Below are positions 35,251 through 47,225 of a stretch of DNA of 64,000 nucleotides, piece by piece. The translations under genes were made by a program, and so were the position numbers. This DNA is from Pterois miles (Eukaryota; Chordata; Actinopteri; Perciformes; Scorpaenidae). Numbering within the stretch: the stretch's first letter is position 1; each line of letters begins with the position of its first letter. The notes under the pieces were generated by a model, which was given only the letters and a program-made list of their open reading frames with translations, did no database searches and was not told where the DNA came from. The stretch spans positions 1-64,000 of the forward strand of contig CAMQGK010000416.1 in assembly GCA_947000775.1 (NCBI GenBank), read 5' to 3'.

Positions 35251-37916
35251 AAATAAATAAATAAATGAAAGTGAACCGAAAGGCAAAGCTCTTGATCTAC
35301 CGGTCAATCTTCATTCCTGTTCTCACTTATAGTCATGACTGAAAGAACTTAATATCCTATCTTTCAATGCTTATGCACAATCTGATAACAGACTGCAGAA
35401 TCTGCTATCAAATAACAGAGTGATGTAACTGATGTGAAAATGCATTGGTTGGTTCAGTTAGAAGAAGCAGAGTAACGTTCCTCGTGCTCATTAAGGCTTG
35501 AGCTGCAAAATGCTCTAAAATGCAGCGATGCAGCCTGAGAGAGGACAGAACAGTCTCCATCGCTATCATAACTTATTTACAATAACCTGCCCTGTTCTCT
35601 CTCTCATGCATCAGGCAAATATTGCACAGATTTCCTGAATGAAGCCAGAAAGAACATTAACATAAGAGACACCTATGTCTGAATGGCAAAAAGCATCACT
35701 ATCAGAAATCAGTAAAAAAACAATCCTTAATATGTATTTGTTTTTGGTTTAGCTTTTTGTAACCACATGTGGTAGAACTAGTTTTCATTATTTCACTGTT
35801 TCCTGATGCTCTGTGGTGCTTGGTGTGCACCAGAGAGTGAAAATGATTAAGAGCCCCCGCTCACTCATTCCAGGTAAGAGGAGTGTAATCAAATATACAT
35901 TTGTTTATGTCTCCTGCAAGAGAGCCACTTCTATCCAAATACAGCGCTGGTAATCAGCAGCTGCACAGCTGATATTCAGGAGTGTGAATGTCATGAGGGA
36001 GAGCCATAGATCCAGAGAAGCTCAGCGATAACACCGTCCAGACTCCAGTGTCTCATCTGTCACGCGTAGATTGCTATTAAAGCTGTCTGAGAGCATTGCC
36101 ATGATCTAATTAGAAAGGCTCTCTCTCCCCGTCTGTCTCGTTTGTTCAATCTCTCAGTCACCTCTATCTTTCAGTTTCCTCTCTGTTTATCCGTCGCTCT
36201 CCCTCCCCTCCTTACTTCAGTCATACCAATTGATTTATTTGCGAAAAGAATCTCATGGTTTTCGCCTTGATATGTCTCGTGTAATTAAAGGCTAAATTGT
36301 TTTGATGCCAGTGTAATCACATTAGTGTTTTATTGCAGGAGAGGAAAAGGAGAGCCGTGGAAAGAGAAAAAGGTGAAATTGTTTTTTTTTCCCTCACATC
36401 CACAACCTGCTACTGTGTGTTTGTTATTATGAACATAGAGCTGTCACTGTACATGTTGCTCAAAGTCCAGGCCCATACGGTGTTTCACTGTGGCTGCTGG
36501 ATATATGTAAATATGAGAAGATCATTACAATTATTCAGCCATGCTGTTGTATTCAGAATATTACAATAATGTGTTTGTAATATTCAGCAGGTTGAACTAA
36601 AAATGAGTCAGGCGGCTCAAAACTCAAAACAAAAGCTTTTTTCTTTACTGTTTTTTTAAGCTTTGTAGGTAAAAGTGTGTGGTTTGATTGAGCGGGCCGG
36701 ACAAAACCATCACGGCCCGCGGACCGTATGATACCCAGGTGTGGTGTATGCCCAGCTTTAGTCACTCTTCTTATTTTTAGGAATTTCATACACAAAAAAA
36801 TTTACACAAAAAAGGAGCTATGGCAACTACATTATGACATTATGCTACATTATGCTAGTTTTACATAACGTTACAGTCAATACGTAATGTTATGTAAGAA
36901 AGTCTGTTGTCTACATTATGGGATGGTTAATTCTTTGTTACAGTATTATCTGAATACAAAACATGTTTTTTCAAACCTTAACCAGGTAATTTGCCTAAAC
37001 TTAACCAAGTGTTTCACAACTTTAACCAGGTGGCAATGTGTGTTTCTGCTTTACTTTTTAATTTGAGGAAGCCCACCCATGGTAAAAAAAAAGCGAGCCC
37101 CTCACTTCCCACACAGATGCTTCTCATGCTGCAGAGCTCTACTTGGTTATAGTTTTTAAAACTTATAACCAAATATTTTTGCCCATAGGAACAAAAGCCA
37201 GCATGTTGTACAGATTGTATTTAGACCGATGTAAAATCAGAATACAGTGTGTGACGGACTACCTTAGTTACAGCCTAATCAACTTTCTGGTGTTGTTTCT
37301 GGTTTACTTCATCATGCTACCACAAGCTTGTGGTATGTTATTACAAAGTTGTGAAATAGCAAAGACAACTGCCTCGTAAAAGTTTACTTCTGAAAAATTC
37401 TCTCAACGAGTTGCACAATAATGACATGCCCCCTGGTTGGGTTGTAGAAATGATTTTAGCATGATTTAAAGCCTGAGCAGCAGTGGACCTTGTTGGCTCA
37501 CTGTTCCACTCTTGGTGAATGTGGTGTAACGCCAACGAGGCCCACTGTTGAATGTGGACACTCAGACCAACCAGCTCTCACTCGCTCTCCCACACTGATG
37601 GAGTGTAGATATTAGATGCCTTTTGTTACAGTGCTGTCATAGTGTGTGTCTTTATGAAAATGACTAAATTGAATGCAGGTGTAGAATGAGATGGAGGGAA
37701 AGCAGAAAGCTGGAGCACCGTCATGGTAAGAAAAAAAAGAAGTGCAGCAGACTTAAAAGACTTGAATGGCTGAATCTTCTCACGTGTCTCTGGCTTTTAT
37801 GAGCTGCACACTTGGCAGTAACACATAGTGTAGAGCAGCAGCCGTTATCGCCATGCTTACATAACGGAAACTGTAGGTTTTGTTTTGTAGAGGTATAGAG
37901 AGAAAGAGAGAGAGAG
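35251..37916. other. msi2 intron, largely unassigned
   Basis: No gene seen. About 36060-36330 is repeat-poor with homeodomain-like TAATTA motifs and could be regulatory. About 36650-36760 and 36960-37060 resemble dispersed repeats. A short (GA)n lies at 37898-37916. Confidence 0.35.
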
Positions 37917-38335
37917 ATCCTATTGGCTGTGCTCCGGCTGGTGGGCGGTGCTTGGCATTTCCTCAACAGATGTCAACATGGCTGCTGGATCGCAAACTTA
38001 CTCATTTTTCAGCAAAACAGTAACTACAAGACGAGTCTGAAAACATTTGAGATGAGAAATAAGCATTACAGTACGTTCATCAGCATCAGTAGTAATATTG
38101 ATCCATATTTGATCAGAGCTGTCTCGTTTGACCGTCTGGGTGGAGTTTGTGAGTGATTGACTCGTGGTACTCAGATGGCAGCTGGACAGCAGCCTCCACA
38201 TCAGCTCTGACTGGTTGTTTCCCTCCGGTCTGCGAAATCTTGCAGATGCCATTAAGACGCCGGAGGACACAGAGGAACATGATTTTTTTCCTCAGATTAC
38301 CACTCTCAGGATATAGCAGTTGTTTTCTAAAATAA
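37917..38335 (+). repeat. Dispersed repeat family B, copy 3
   Basis: Same order of landmarks as 14697-15075: ATTGGCTGTGCTCC, GTGGGCGG, CAACATGGCTGC, CAGTAACTACAAGA, ATATTTGATCAGAG, GCGAAATCTTGCAGATG and CAGGATATAG. The 5' third found in copy 2 is missing. Confidence 0.75.
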
Positions 38336-38349
38336 CTTCCATTTCTTGT

Positions 38350-38885
38350 AACGACTTCAGTGGCAGACAGGTTTGGACTCAAATGCAAAATCACAGACAG
38401 CAGTAGGATAAAACAACGCTGGTTCTTTATTCCGGAAATGGTTCGGTACACAGGCAGGCTAACTTCACTGGCAAACAAATCCAAAGTGGCAGGCAAAAGG
38501 CAGAGTCAAAAAACGAGCAGAATGTCAGGCACGAGGAATCAATACTAGGTAGAATGCTGGAACGCTGTAACACGGGGGATAACAAGACGATCTGGCACAG
38601 GAGGAAAGGGAGACGCTGCTTAAATACTGGTGAGGGAAGTGACTAACTATGGACAGGTGGGAATGATCAGGGGCGGGGCGACGATCAGACACAGGTGACT
38701 GGTGCAGGTAACTAGGTCATAGGGAGGTGTTCAAACGTGAAGGCGGGAAGCATGCAGGGCAGGGAGTGAAGTGCACTGAAATGAGAGGAGAGGTTAAACA
38801 GGTCAAAATAAAACAGGCTGTGCATCAAAATAAAAGCATGCAACACAGAACACAGAGTCTAAGTCCTGCGGGACGTTACATTTCT
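38350..38885 (+). repeat. Dispersed repeat family A, copy 2
   Basis: Second copy of the repeat at 1180-1740 in the same orientation, sharing GGTTTGGACTCAAATGC, ACAAATCCAAAGTGGCAGGC, AGAATGCTGGAACGCTGTA and the tail near CCTGCGGGACG. It follows family B copy 3 directly. Confidence 0.7.
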
Positions 38886-39596
38886 ACCAACTGCAGCTTT
38901 GACTTACATACTTATTTTAAGCCCAGCCATGATGTTTTTCCTTAACATAAGTATTTTTGTTGCCTAAAACTATGTTACTGTAGTTTTGTTGCCTAAACAC
39001 AACAGTTTTCACAATTATGTTGACATGGTGCAAGATACAAGAGAGTATATTCCACTTTCAATGGCCAAGCAAAGTTTAAGAAAACTTTTGAAAAAAAGAA
39101 AAATCCCAAAACTGCCAATATTTGAAATCTATATTGTTGATTTATTACCTCAAAATCTCCCAGAAGTGAATTTAATGATAGGAAATAAAACCGTTGGCCT
39201 GGGTGGTCTACCTTCGGACCGCAGCAATAAAAGCACGCCTTCTGAGCATGTCTAGTTGGTATCATAGCCAAGCGTCCTGTGCTTTGCCTTTAGAAGCCAG
39301 TAGTCAGACGGGAGGAGTAGGGGCAGGTCTTCCTGCAGGTCTTCCTGCAGGTCCTCCTGCAGGTCATACATGGCCTTGTGGGGGGACGCCAATGTGATGG
39401 CTGAAAAAAAACTTCTGGCTACAAATAGTTTCCTGTTGAAACCAAATGGATGGCAAGGGGAGTCTCAGATCCATGAATGAATAAATAAATGCATGGATTT
39501 CTATTACATGTATTTAATGAATAAATAATTATGTGTGCATATATGAAATCTATAGTATTTGGGATTTTTTGTATTAGTGTGTAGTGAAAAAATATA

Positions 39597-39671
<75 letters not shown>

Positions 39672-40715
39672 GAGAATCATTTATATAGAGTCTAGTCTAG
39701 TGTCTAGACTCTTTTCATTTTGAAAACTCATAACTTTGCCTGGAAGACTATGCCTTGTTTTGTGTTTCTGTTGTCATGCCTTTAAAACATGTGTTCATTA
39801 ATACTGTTTGTGTCTTCATTTACAACAGCATTGATCATAAATTCAAACCTTAGTATGTTCGCGGGTTGTTTCTTAAAGGTATTTCTAAAGTTTTCCTCCA
39901 GTTCCCGGCCGTAGACGGCCCATTACTCTGTCTATGTTGCTCAGAGATGGCGTTTTCTCCCCATACGTTGATGCTCTGTTCGATTCTGTTTTTCGTTCTT
40001 TTATGCATTTCTCAGATGTGGCACATTTACAACATCCTCAAATTCCTTCAACCCAAATAGAGATATAACATTTTCGGATCTGGCTTTTCATCCTAGTGAT
40101 TATAGTTTACATCTTAAGCACTTGAAATGTGGAGGTGCGTGTCCTGTAATCGAGACTCGTCTAGACTTTGTTTTGCCCTTTAATTTCATGGTTAATTACA
40201 TGTGACTTAGACCCAGTACTAGTTCCACCTCTCATCACTTCTTACTCCCGATAATTTCCCTCTGTCTAATTCTTGGCTCATTTATCGTTTTGAGCTAATC
40301 CTCACCAAAATCAGGATCTCCTCAGCATTATTCAGGGCATTCTTTTAAAATAGGGGCAGCTACTGCTGCTGCAAACCAGGACATTTCTTCGACAACTCTG
40401 CAAAAAAATGGGGCGATAGTCTTAGTCTGCTTTAATATGTTACATACGTCCTGATGTCAACACCATCCTTGCAAATCAAAGAGCTTTAAACCCTGACTCT
40501 CTAGGAAGTCATGCATATGACTGGCAATGGTTGTTATCTATTCATGTTCTGCCTTCTTTTATTTAATAACTAGCCTATAGCTTTAATTATTGCACTGACC
40601 TCACAGGACCCACAACTACTTCAGTCTCACATTACCCACTTTTACACTGGCACCACATGACCCAACCTGTTGCACTGGTCTATGTGACCTCATTCATCTT
40701 ACTGGGTGCGCCCTG
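38886..40715. other. msi2 intron, unassigned with simple repeats
   Basis: No gene seen. The segment 38905-38950 (TTTTAAGCCCAGCCATGATG) resembles 45230-45270 and is a diverged dispersed repeat. A 12-bp tandem (GGTCTTCCTGCA, about four copies) lies at 39322-39366. The rest is A/T-rich and unassigned. Confidence 0.4.
39600..39666. repeat. (TA)n microsatellite
   Basis: About 33 uninterrupted TA units, self-complementary and so able to form a cruciform. Confidence 0.95.
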
Positions 40716-40723
40716 CATTATAC
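40716..40723 (+). repeat. hAT target-site duplication, left copy
   Basis: CATTATAC, repeated exactly at 41806-41813. Eight base pairs is the standard hAT duplication length. Confidence 0.85.
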
Positions 40724-40962
40724 TACTGATGTTCGGTCGGCAACGAAGCAGCTCTTAGAGCTGGGTCTTTGAAGTGAACGACGGGAGCCGGCTCCTTAGT
40801 GGGAGCCTTATTGGGAGCTGGCTCCCGTGTTTTTTCTCTCTCTCTCAGTTTTTTTTCTCTTCACGCCGCACATGATTGGTCAATATGTGTTTGAGCCTTG
40901 TGTTTGCGCTGAGCAGAGGGGGGAGGGGCGGGAGTTACACTAGCAGCAGCAGTAGCGCACGA

Positions 40963-40964
<2 letters not shown>

Positions 40965-41007
<43 letters not shown>
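40965..41007 (+). repeat. (GA)n microsatellite in the hAT element
   Basis: About 21 GA units upstream of the BED-finger remnant. Confidence 0.95.
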
Positions 41008-41008
<1 letters not shown>

Positions 41009-41238
41009 GTGGACAACAAGAAGAGACAACATGGACACATTAGGAAGTAAAGAAAATGAGTGACTCCAGGACCATTTAAATTTTACTGACAATACAAAGG
41101 CAGAGTGTAGAGTCTGCAGGAATATCATATAGAGCCACAAACAACCTGCACAGGTAAACAACCTGAGAACAGTCCACCAATCAGAGCAATGGGAAGATAA
41201 ACCAGTCAGTTGAGTGTGATATTAATGAAGGTGCCAGT

Positions 41239-41271
41239 GTGTCTACTGCAACTGTTGCTGCTGCTGCTGCT

Positions 41272-41312
<41 letters not shown>

Positions 41313-41730
41313 CGTATCTACAGCATCATGCTGTTCACCACCACAACCACCTAAACCAACCCAGAGCTCTATGAGACAGTTTGTGCAGAAGTCTGTGACC
41401 CCAGAAAGACATAACTCAGTTGATGAAGAACTGGCAAAAATGATTGCACTTGATTTCCATCCATTTTCAGCTGTGGATGATAAAGGATTCAGGAAGTTTA
41501 TTCGTGCACTGAATCCAATTTATGCAATTCCAAGCAGGAAAACAAAAATCATCCCAGGCCTACATGACAGAGAACGTGCATCTGTGACAGACACACTTCT
41601 GAGAACTGAGCAGAAGAGCTGTTCAAAGTGCTCAAAGAGGGATGCTGTTACCGACAATGCAGCTAACATAACAATTACATTAGTAATTCATTTTGTGCAT
41701 AATTTTATATTGTTGTTGATAATAAATTAA
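41239..41730 (+). pseudogene. hAT transposase remnant (ZBED-type)
   Basis: This 163-codon frame begins with Ala/Val runs encoded by GCT and GTA microsatellites (41256-41312). It then reads SMRQFVQKSVTPERHNSVDE, ELAKMIALDFHPFSAVDDKG, FRKFIRALNPIYAIPSRKT, the N-terminal region that follows the BED finger in ZBED1-like hAT transposases. After LLRTEQKSCSKCSKR the frame jumps to AVTDNAANIT, which resembles the sequence around the first catalytic Asp of the RNase H-like core (VTDNAANI). The region between and everything beyond are deleted. The full family protein exceeds 500 residues, so this cannot be active. Its stop is at 41730. Confidence 0.8.
41271..41312 (+). repeat. (GTA)n microsatellite inside transposase frame
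   Basis: About 14 GTA units, in frame as a Val run. Confidence 0.9.
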
Positions 41731-41813
41731 TTAAAGCAACAAAATAACCTGAAGAGCCGTTTGGGAGCCGAAAGAGCCGGTTCTCTGAAAAGAGCCGGCT
41801 CACTACATTATAC

Positions 41814-44800
41814 GGATCATCTATTTGGTTCAGTACATCCATTCATATATTTGGCCACTACTGTATATCTCTCACATTACCCTGGTCCACCGAGACCCTC
41901 ACAGTACCCTGGTCCAACATGACTCCGGCATTATACTGGTCTGATTTGACCTCAATCACTGATTTGACTATGTGCCCTCATCATTTATATGGGTCACAAT
42001 CATTGCACTGGTCTGTCGTCACCTTATTGTTGTACTGGTCTATCTTGATCACACTTGATGCATTTTTCTTAGGTTACCAAAACAACCTCACTGGTTGCAA
42101 TAAATCCTACATCACTCTGCCCTTACTTTGTCACGTCGGGTCTAAATCGCCAAAGACTTTTCACTATTCATAATTTTGGTGCACTTTGGAATAAATTGTC
42201 ATTCATTCAATATGAGTTTCTCCTGATTGAAATAATGCTGTTAATGTTGAAATAATGCTGTTAATGTTGTAGCTGACTAGTTTATTTTCCTTGTCTGACA
42301 TGAGGAGACATTGCACAAACCAAAGATGGTGAGCTGTGTAGAATCAGAGACTTGGGACTTGAAGACTTGGGCCAAATAGTTTAAAACACTTGTTCAACAA
42401 CTATACTAAAAGTACTGCATAAAGTGTGAAAGTATCTTACTCAGAATACCAAGTAATAGCACTGGAGAGGCTCAAATCTGGTGCAACAAGCAGAGTTTAT
42501 TGTCTTTCAGCATGGCAGACAATAAACTGAGGTTGTCTGGAGGCAGACTGACTGAAATCACATTTTACTTTAGCTTTTATACATTCTGGGACTCCTGGAG
42601 TCCCTCCTCTTTTATGGATCGCCCTCTATTGGTCGGTTATGTTGATGTCAGGCGTTTCAGTGGTTCTGAGTACATGTGGACTGTTTTGACATTGGCTGTT
42701 CGTACCACCTGTAGGTTTTCTTGTAGGGCAAGTTGTATTTAAAACAAAACCACATGTTCAGTCATGTTGTTCCACTGGGCCAGACGGGTTATCTCAAACG
42801 TTCAAGTTAGTCTACAGCCTCTACATACACAGGGTCAGTTTACATGTTACTGACCCTTACAAGATGAATATGCATAGTTATTACACATTGTACTATTGAT
42901 TAATCTACTATTACTCCTTAGACACACCCTGTCTCTACTTGTTATATTCCCTAAAAATATACTACAGCTGGAGATAGAATGGGCCTGTTCACACTAGTTG
43001 GCTGATTAAATGTAGTTTCCCTTTATTTTCCACTTCCCATCGTCTTTCTGCTAAACTGGTAATTTCATATTATTGTTGATTATTGTACATGTGTTTCCTC
43101 TGGGTGCTGCAGTTTCCTCTGTCTTTTAGTGATCTTTAGTAATCTTAGTAATATGCAGTTTGGTTAGTTGTGTGGAGCGTAGATGGATCCCTGTATTCCC
43201 AAGATGGTGTGGAGAGGTCTGAGCCAACAAGTTGGTCTGAGCAGGAGGACAAAGGTGAACAATCCATTTAAAATGGCTGGCGGTGCTTCTGTTTCAGATT
43301 AACAGACAACCTTTTGTAGTCTCTAACTTTATCTGTAATCACTCATTTTAAAATGCTAATATAGTTGATCATGCATGGTAATCATTAACCTGTGTTTATG
43401 CTGACTGCTAAGGACTGATTCTTCAGCCGATTAGACTGTTAGCAGGCTATTAAATAGGCGCTATCAGTTGCTATAAGTCCCATAGATGTGGGTCAATAGG
43501 GGCCTACTACACCCAGTAATAGGATTTATCATCTATTCATTGTAGATCACTACAAAAAGCGAGAGAACACAACAGCGACCTGATCTCGGCTGTGAAAATA
43601 CTGAAAATATAAGCTCTGAATAAAGTGAATTCATCCCTCAAACTATGGCTGTGGTAAAGCAGAAAACCTATCCTGAAAGATGTTTATGAAGACAGCTGGA
43701 AATACTGAGTGTTTGTTGCAGTGAAGTGCCGAATGAAATGTGTTAAAAAGTTGAGAAACAAGGCTCTGCAGGGAGCAGGTGTACCGCCTCTTATGTTCCC
43801 CAAAGAAACAAAACCTGTGACAAGGGTCGCTACTGGGAAACTAGCAAACATGGACTGCACATGGCAGATAATAAAAGGGTCCTTTGGGTTGTAAAAGAAG
43901 ACTGTAGGAATATAACTCCCCACAGCCACCCACTAGATCTACCAACAGTAAAAGGTATTGGACCCAAATGAAATGTAAGTTGGGAGTCACTGAGGGGGAA
44001 ATAAAAGAGAAGTAGAAACTGGCTAAAGATATGCACACTCTAAATCAAAACCCCACAAAACACAATGTAAACAGAGAGCCAGCTAAAGCTGCTTATAAAG
44101 CCTCCCAGCCAGGCTGAGGGTGATCACTGTGCCACCCAAAACCTGCAGCCCAGATCTGCCGTGACCCCTCTCACCACGACGCCTCCCCCCTTACAAACAA
44201 ATACATTTGATGGCACTGTACAAAAACCAAACAGGCCTCACAATCATGTTATGTTCAAACATGAATAGCCAATTTAAACTCAACTGTGACAAACAGTTGG
44301 CTGTAAGTGATCCTGTTTTTTAACCCAAAGTTACTAGTCGAGCAGCATCACTACAAGAGGGAGAAGAGGGATTTTCATCATTACTGCTGGAGTGTCTAAC
44401 ATTACACAGAAGCATTTAGACATTTAGACATGTACAGTACAGCACCGACTCCTCCTGATTCACAGTACATTTTCCTACTCAGCCGAGGAGCTTTACAGCG
44501 AGTCTAACATCTACAATCTGGCTTTAGTTTTTATTTCAGTCTGTGTATCAGCTGCATCTGCACCATGCATAACAAGGCTAGTGTTAGCATGCTCGTGTAT
44601 TTAGCGTCATCGTCCTGGGCAATGAAGGAAAATCAGTATATGGCTACAGCATGTGCTGTATATCTACATAAACACAGAGTCTCCATGAGTTGGCACCTAT
44701 GACAAACATGAATTTTGAGGAAAAAACTGATGGCTAATAGATGGAAATTGAACTGATAAGGTTACAGGGCTACTTGGGCCCTTAAATGTTGTGCTCTTTA

Positions 44801-45919
44801 AACGCCTTCCCATGAGATCAGGGGCCTCGTTACAGAAAAATATCCTCAGTCCTCCTGTCTTAACTAATCCTAACTATAACTGTACATTTTATTTTTCAGT
44901 CAGCACTCATCCTGTTATACCTGTATCTTTGATTCGAATGCACCAGTAGGCTACTCGATATGGACAAGCCAAAATATCAATGTACTCACTTACCACTGGT
45001 TAGCTAGAACTGAAACTAAAAGCTGGAGGCTGTTGTTAAGAAATACTATTTCTTCCACACATATACTGTATAAGAACCACATTATGTGTTTGCCCTGTGT
45101 ATACCAAGGCCAACAAACAAGGCTGCCATCCAGCAGACTGCTGTTCATGTCCTGTGCTTCATGTTACAACCAGCTGGTCATTGTCCCATGTTCGCAGTGT
45201 TCATTGTCATTTTCACTGCATAAATGTAGTCGTTTTAAGCCCAACCATGTATTTCTTTCTTAAACCTAACTATAATGGTTTTGTCGCCAAATCCAACGTA
45301 ACACCAAGGACCGTGACAGAGCTGGTATGTGACGGGTTGGGATGAGAGAGTGTTAGTATTTCTGTTGTTTTTCAAATATTCAAATATCCCTGAATGCAAA
45401 TCATCATGTGTTCCTGTATTACCCGACATTCTCATTTACTTGTTTAAAACTCTGTGAAATAATAAAATAAATCTGAAAATAATCTGCCATTAGTCCAAGT
45501 CTAAACCGGTTAGTGTCTCCACTGAAATGGCAATAAAACAAGCACATTATACAGTATAAGCCAATCTAAGAGCTTTTATTAGTCTCTCTGACTGTTTCAT
45601 TCTGCTTTTCATCTTTTTAACATAAATATTTCAGTCCAGCTGTGAGATGTGTATTATGTTGATCGAGGGCTTTTGTTGCACCAGAATTATATACTGTTGC
45701 TTAGTGAGCCCAAGGAAGCAGAGGAAGCACTGATGTGAGGTGAAAGGCTCCATTTCCACCTCTTAATCAATAGAAACGAGTGTTCTTAGCTGTAGCAGAT
45801 CGTGCTTTTGTGAAATTATGACCAAGTGTTATGTCCCCTCCTTCCCCTCTTTTCTATTTCTTGCCTCCTCTTTCTCTCCTCTCGCCATTATTCTCTCTAC
45901 CCGTCTGTCTCCTCTGCAG
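41814..45919. other. msi2 intron, proximal to RRM2 exon, largely unassigned
   Basis: No gene seen. A tandem of AATAATGCTGTTAATGTTG, two copies, sits at 42232-42270. About 42450-42750 looks like a dispersed repeat I cannot name. About 45230-45330 is a diverged copy of the repeat near 38905. The part 45540-45800, just before the exon, is free of recognised repeats. Other stretches are unassigned. Confidence 0.4.
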
Positions 45920-46002
45920 GTTTTGGCTTTGTAACATTTGAAATTGAGGATGTGGTGGAGAAAATCTGCGAGATCCATTTTCATGAGATCAATAATAAAA
46001 TG
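45920..46002 (+). CDS. msi2: musashi-2 exon: RRM2 RNP1 motif
   Basis: An 83-bp internal exon encoding the RNP1 octamer (GFGFVTFE) and the rest of RRM2, ending in EIHFHEINNKM. RNP1 aromatics (the two Phe of GFGFVTF) contact RNA bases in this family and both are present. The acceptor CTCTGCAG ends at 45919 after a long pyrimidine tract; the donor is GTGAGTGG at 46003. It enters in phase 1, taking one base of the Gly codon from the 16573-16621 exon, and leaves in phase 0. Two conservative changes from the usual vertebrate sequence are visible: Ile after FE (usually Asn or Ser), and KICE instead of KVCE. A run-on reading frame past the donor hits a stop soon after, so the splice site is required. 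Confidence 0.97.
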
Positions 46003-46110
46003 GTGAGTGGCTTCCGTTGCAGAATGTCTGACACAGATCTGGATTAATGATTTTCCTCCGTGTAGCCGTTAAAGTGATGGTGGAAACTGATACTGGACCA
46101 GCCAGGGTGG

Positions 46111-46111
<1 letters not shown>

Positions 46112-46181
<70 letters not shown>
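46112..46181 (+). repeat. (AC)n microsatellite
   Basis: About 35 AC units, 110 bp after the donor of the RRM2 exon. Confidence 0.97.
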
Positions 46182-46954
46182 AGTGAGATCCTGAGGCATG
46201 AGGGAAGGTCAGCTGTCTGTTCGGTGCAACTGATCACTAACCATAAAATTGTGTGAATGATCCCGAAACACTCAACAGGGCAGAACCGCCTGGCCCTACC
46301 TCTGCCCCCATGTCCAATTTCCACGCCAGGACGCTCTGCAAATTAGACTATGACGGAGGGTTTGTCATTGTACCCCAGTGAACACGGGGGTCCAACAGAA
46401 GGTCTCAGGTTGGAGTACGGTCTGTCTGCTCCAAACCTTCAGCTTAAATGCTCAAAGTATTATCAGTAGTAGTAGTATTTGTTTTTAGCTTCAGTGTTTC
46501 CATGGCTAGTGAAGGAGGAATATGGTGTCGGCATATTACGATACCATCATACCAGTCACAGTATGCCAAATATCCTCATAGTGCAAAATTTATCTAACTG
46601 ATCTCCCTCCCTGTTATTTTGTTATTTAAAAGCTTTTATTTTGAAACAGCCAAATCATGAAATCTTGGGTTGTCACCAGCAGTGTACTCAGACAGTGGGT
46701 CCAGCCTAGAGACCTTAGTTTGATAAACTGTCAGGATTGTGCCACCAGTACAGGACTGGGACAAAAATAATCGGCCCTGGCATTTTGGTCCGGACCGGCC
46801 CACAGACGCCACCCATCTTCACATTCATATATCAGCGGCGCCTCCCAAGAAACACTAAAGCTGTGTAATGAAGGGAATTAAGGTTTAAGACAGAGGAAAC
46901 AAAAAAAAAATACATGCATACATACATTTATCAAGCAAAATTGTATTCTCCACT
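46182..46954. other. msi2 intron, unassigned stretch
   Basis: No gene or named repeat seen. The patch at 46780-46860 (CCGGACCGGCCCACAGACGC) looks repeat-derived. Confidence 0.35.
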
Positions 46955-47225
46955 GTGGCTGCGGCTCAGAGGGTAGAGCAGGTCCTCCACCAATCAGAAG
47001 GTTGGTGGTTTGATCCGGCTGCTCTGGTCACATGACGATGTGTCCTTGAGCAAGACACCAAACCCTAAAATTGCTGCTTTCAGCATAGCTGTCGATGCGT
47101 GGATGAGCGTTTGGATCAGATCCTGATGGGCAGAGTTGGCACCTTGCATGGCAGCCGCGGCCATCAGCGTATGAATGTGTGTGTGAATGGGTAAATGCTA
47201 ATGTAGTGTAGTGTAATGTAGTGAA
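46955..47225 (+). mobile_element. tRNA-derived SINE
   Basis: The head resembles a tRNA with internal RNA polymerase III boxes: an A box in CGGCTCAGAGGGTAGAGC (46961-46978) and a B box GGTTTGATCC (47007-47016), correct in order and spacing. The body carries GTGTCCTTGAGCAAGACACC, a core found in many fish SINEs, and ends GTATGAATGTGTGTGTGAAT. The promoter looks nearly intact, but no poly-A or clear target duplication was found. Confidence 0.8.

Larger units (their letters stand above)
40724..41805 (+). mobile_element. hAT-family DNA transposon, internally deleted
   Basis: A 1,082-bp insertion bounded by perfect 8-bp CATTATAC duplications (40716-40723, 41806-41813). The ends are short and imperfect (TACTGA... 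against TAGTGA... on the reverse strand). Sub-terminal GAGCC/GGCTC motifs are clustered at both ends, as expected for transposase binding sites: GGGAGCCGGCTCC at 40785, GAGCCGGTTCTC and GAGCCGGCTC near 41774 and 41792. Inside are a broken BED-type zinc finger (HLNFTDNTKAECRVCRNII at about 41070, then a stop) and a truncated transposase frame. A (GA)n and a (GTA)n have grown within it. Non-autonomous. Confidence 0.85.

Noticed and set aside
38986..39255. 89-codon frame beginning MLPKHNSFHNYV
   Set aside because: No motif, and it overlaps a dispersed repeat; likely chance.
46955..47030. Functional tRNA gene
   Set aside because: A and B boxes are present, but no cloverleaf with a proper anticodon arm and acceptor stem closes; the body is that of a SINE.
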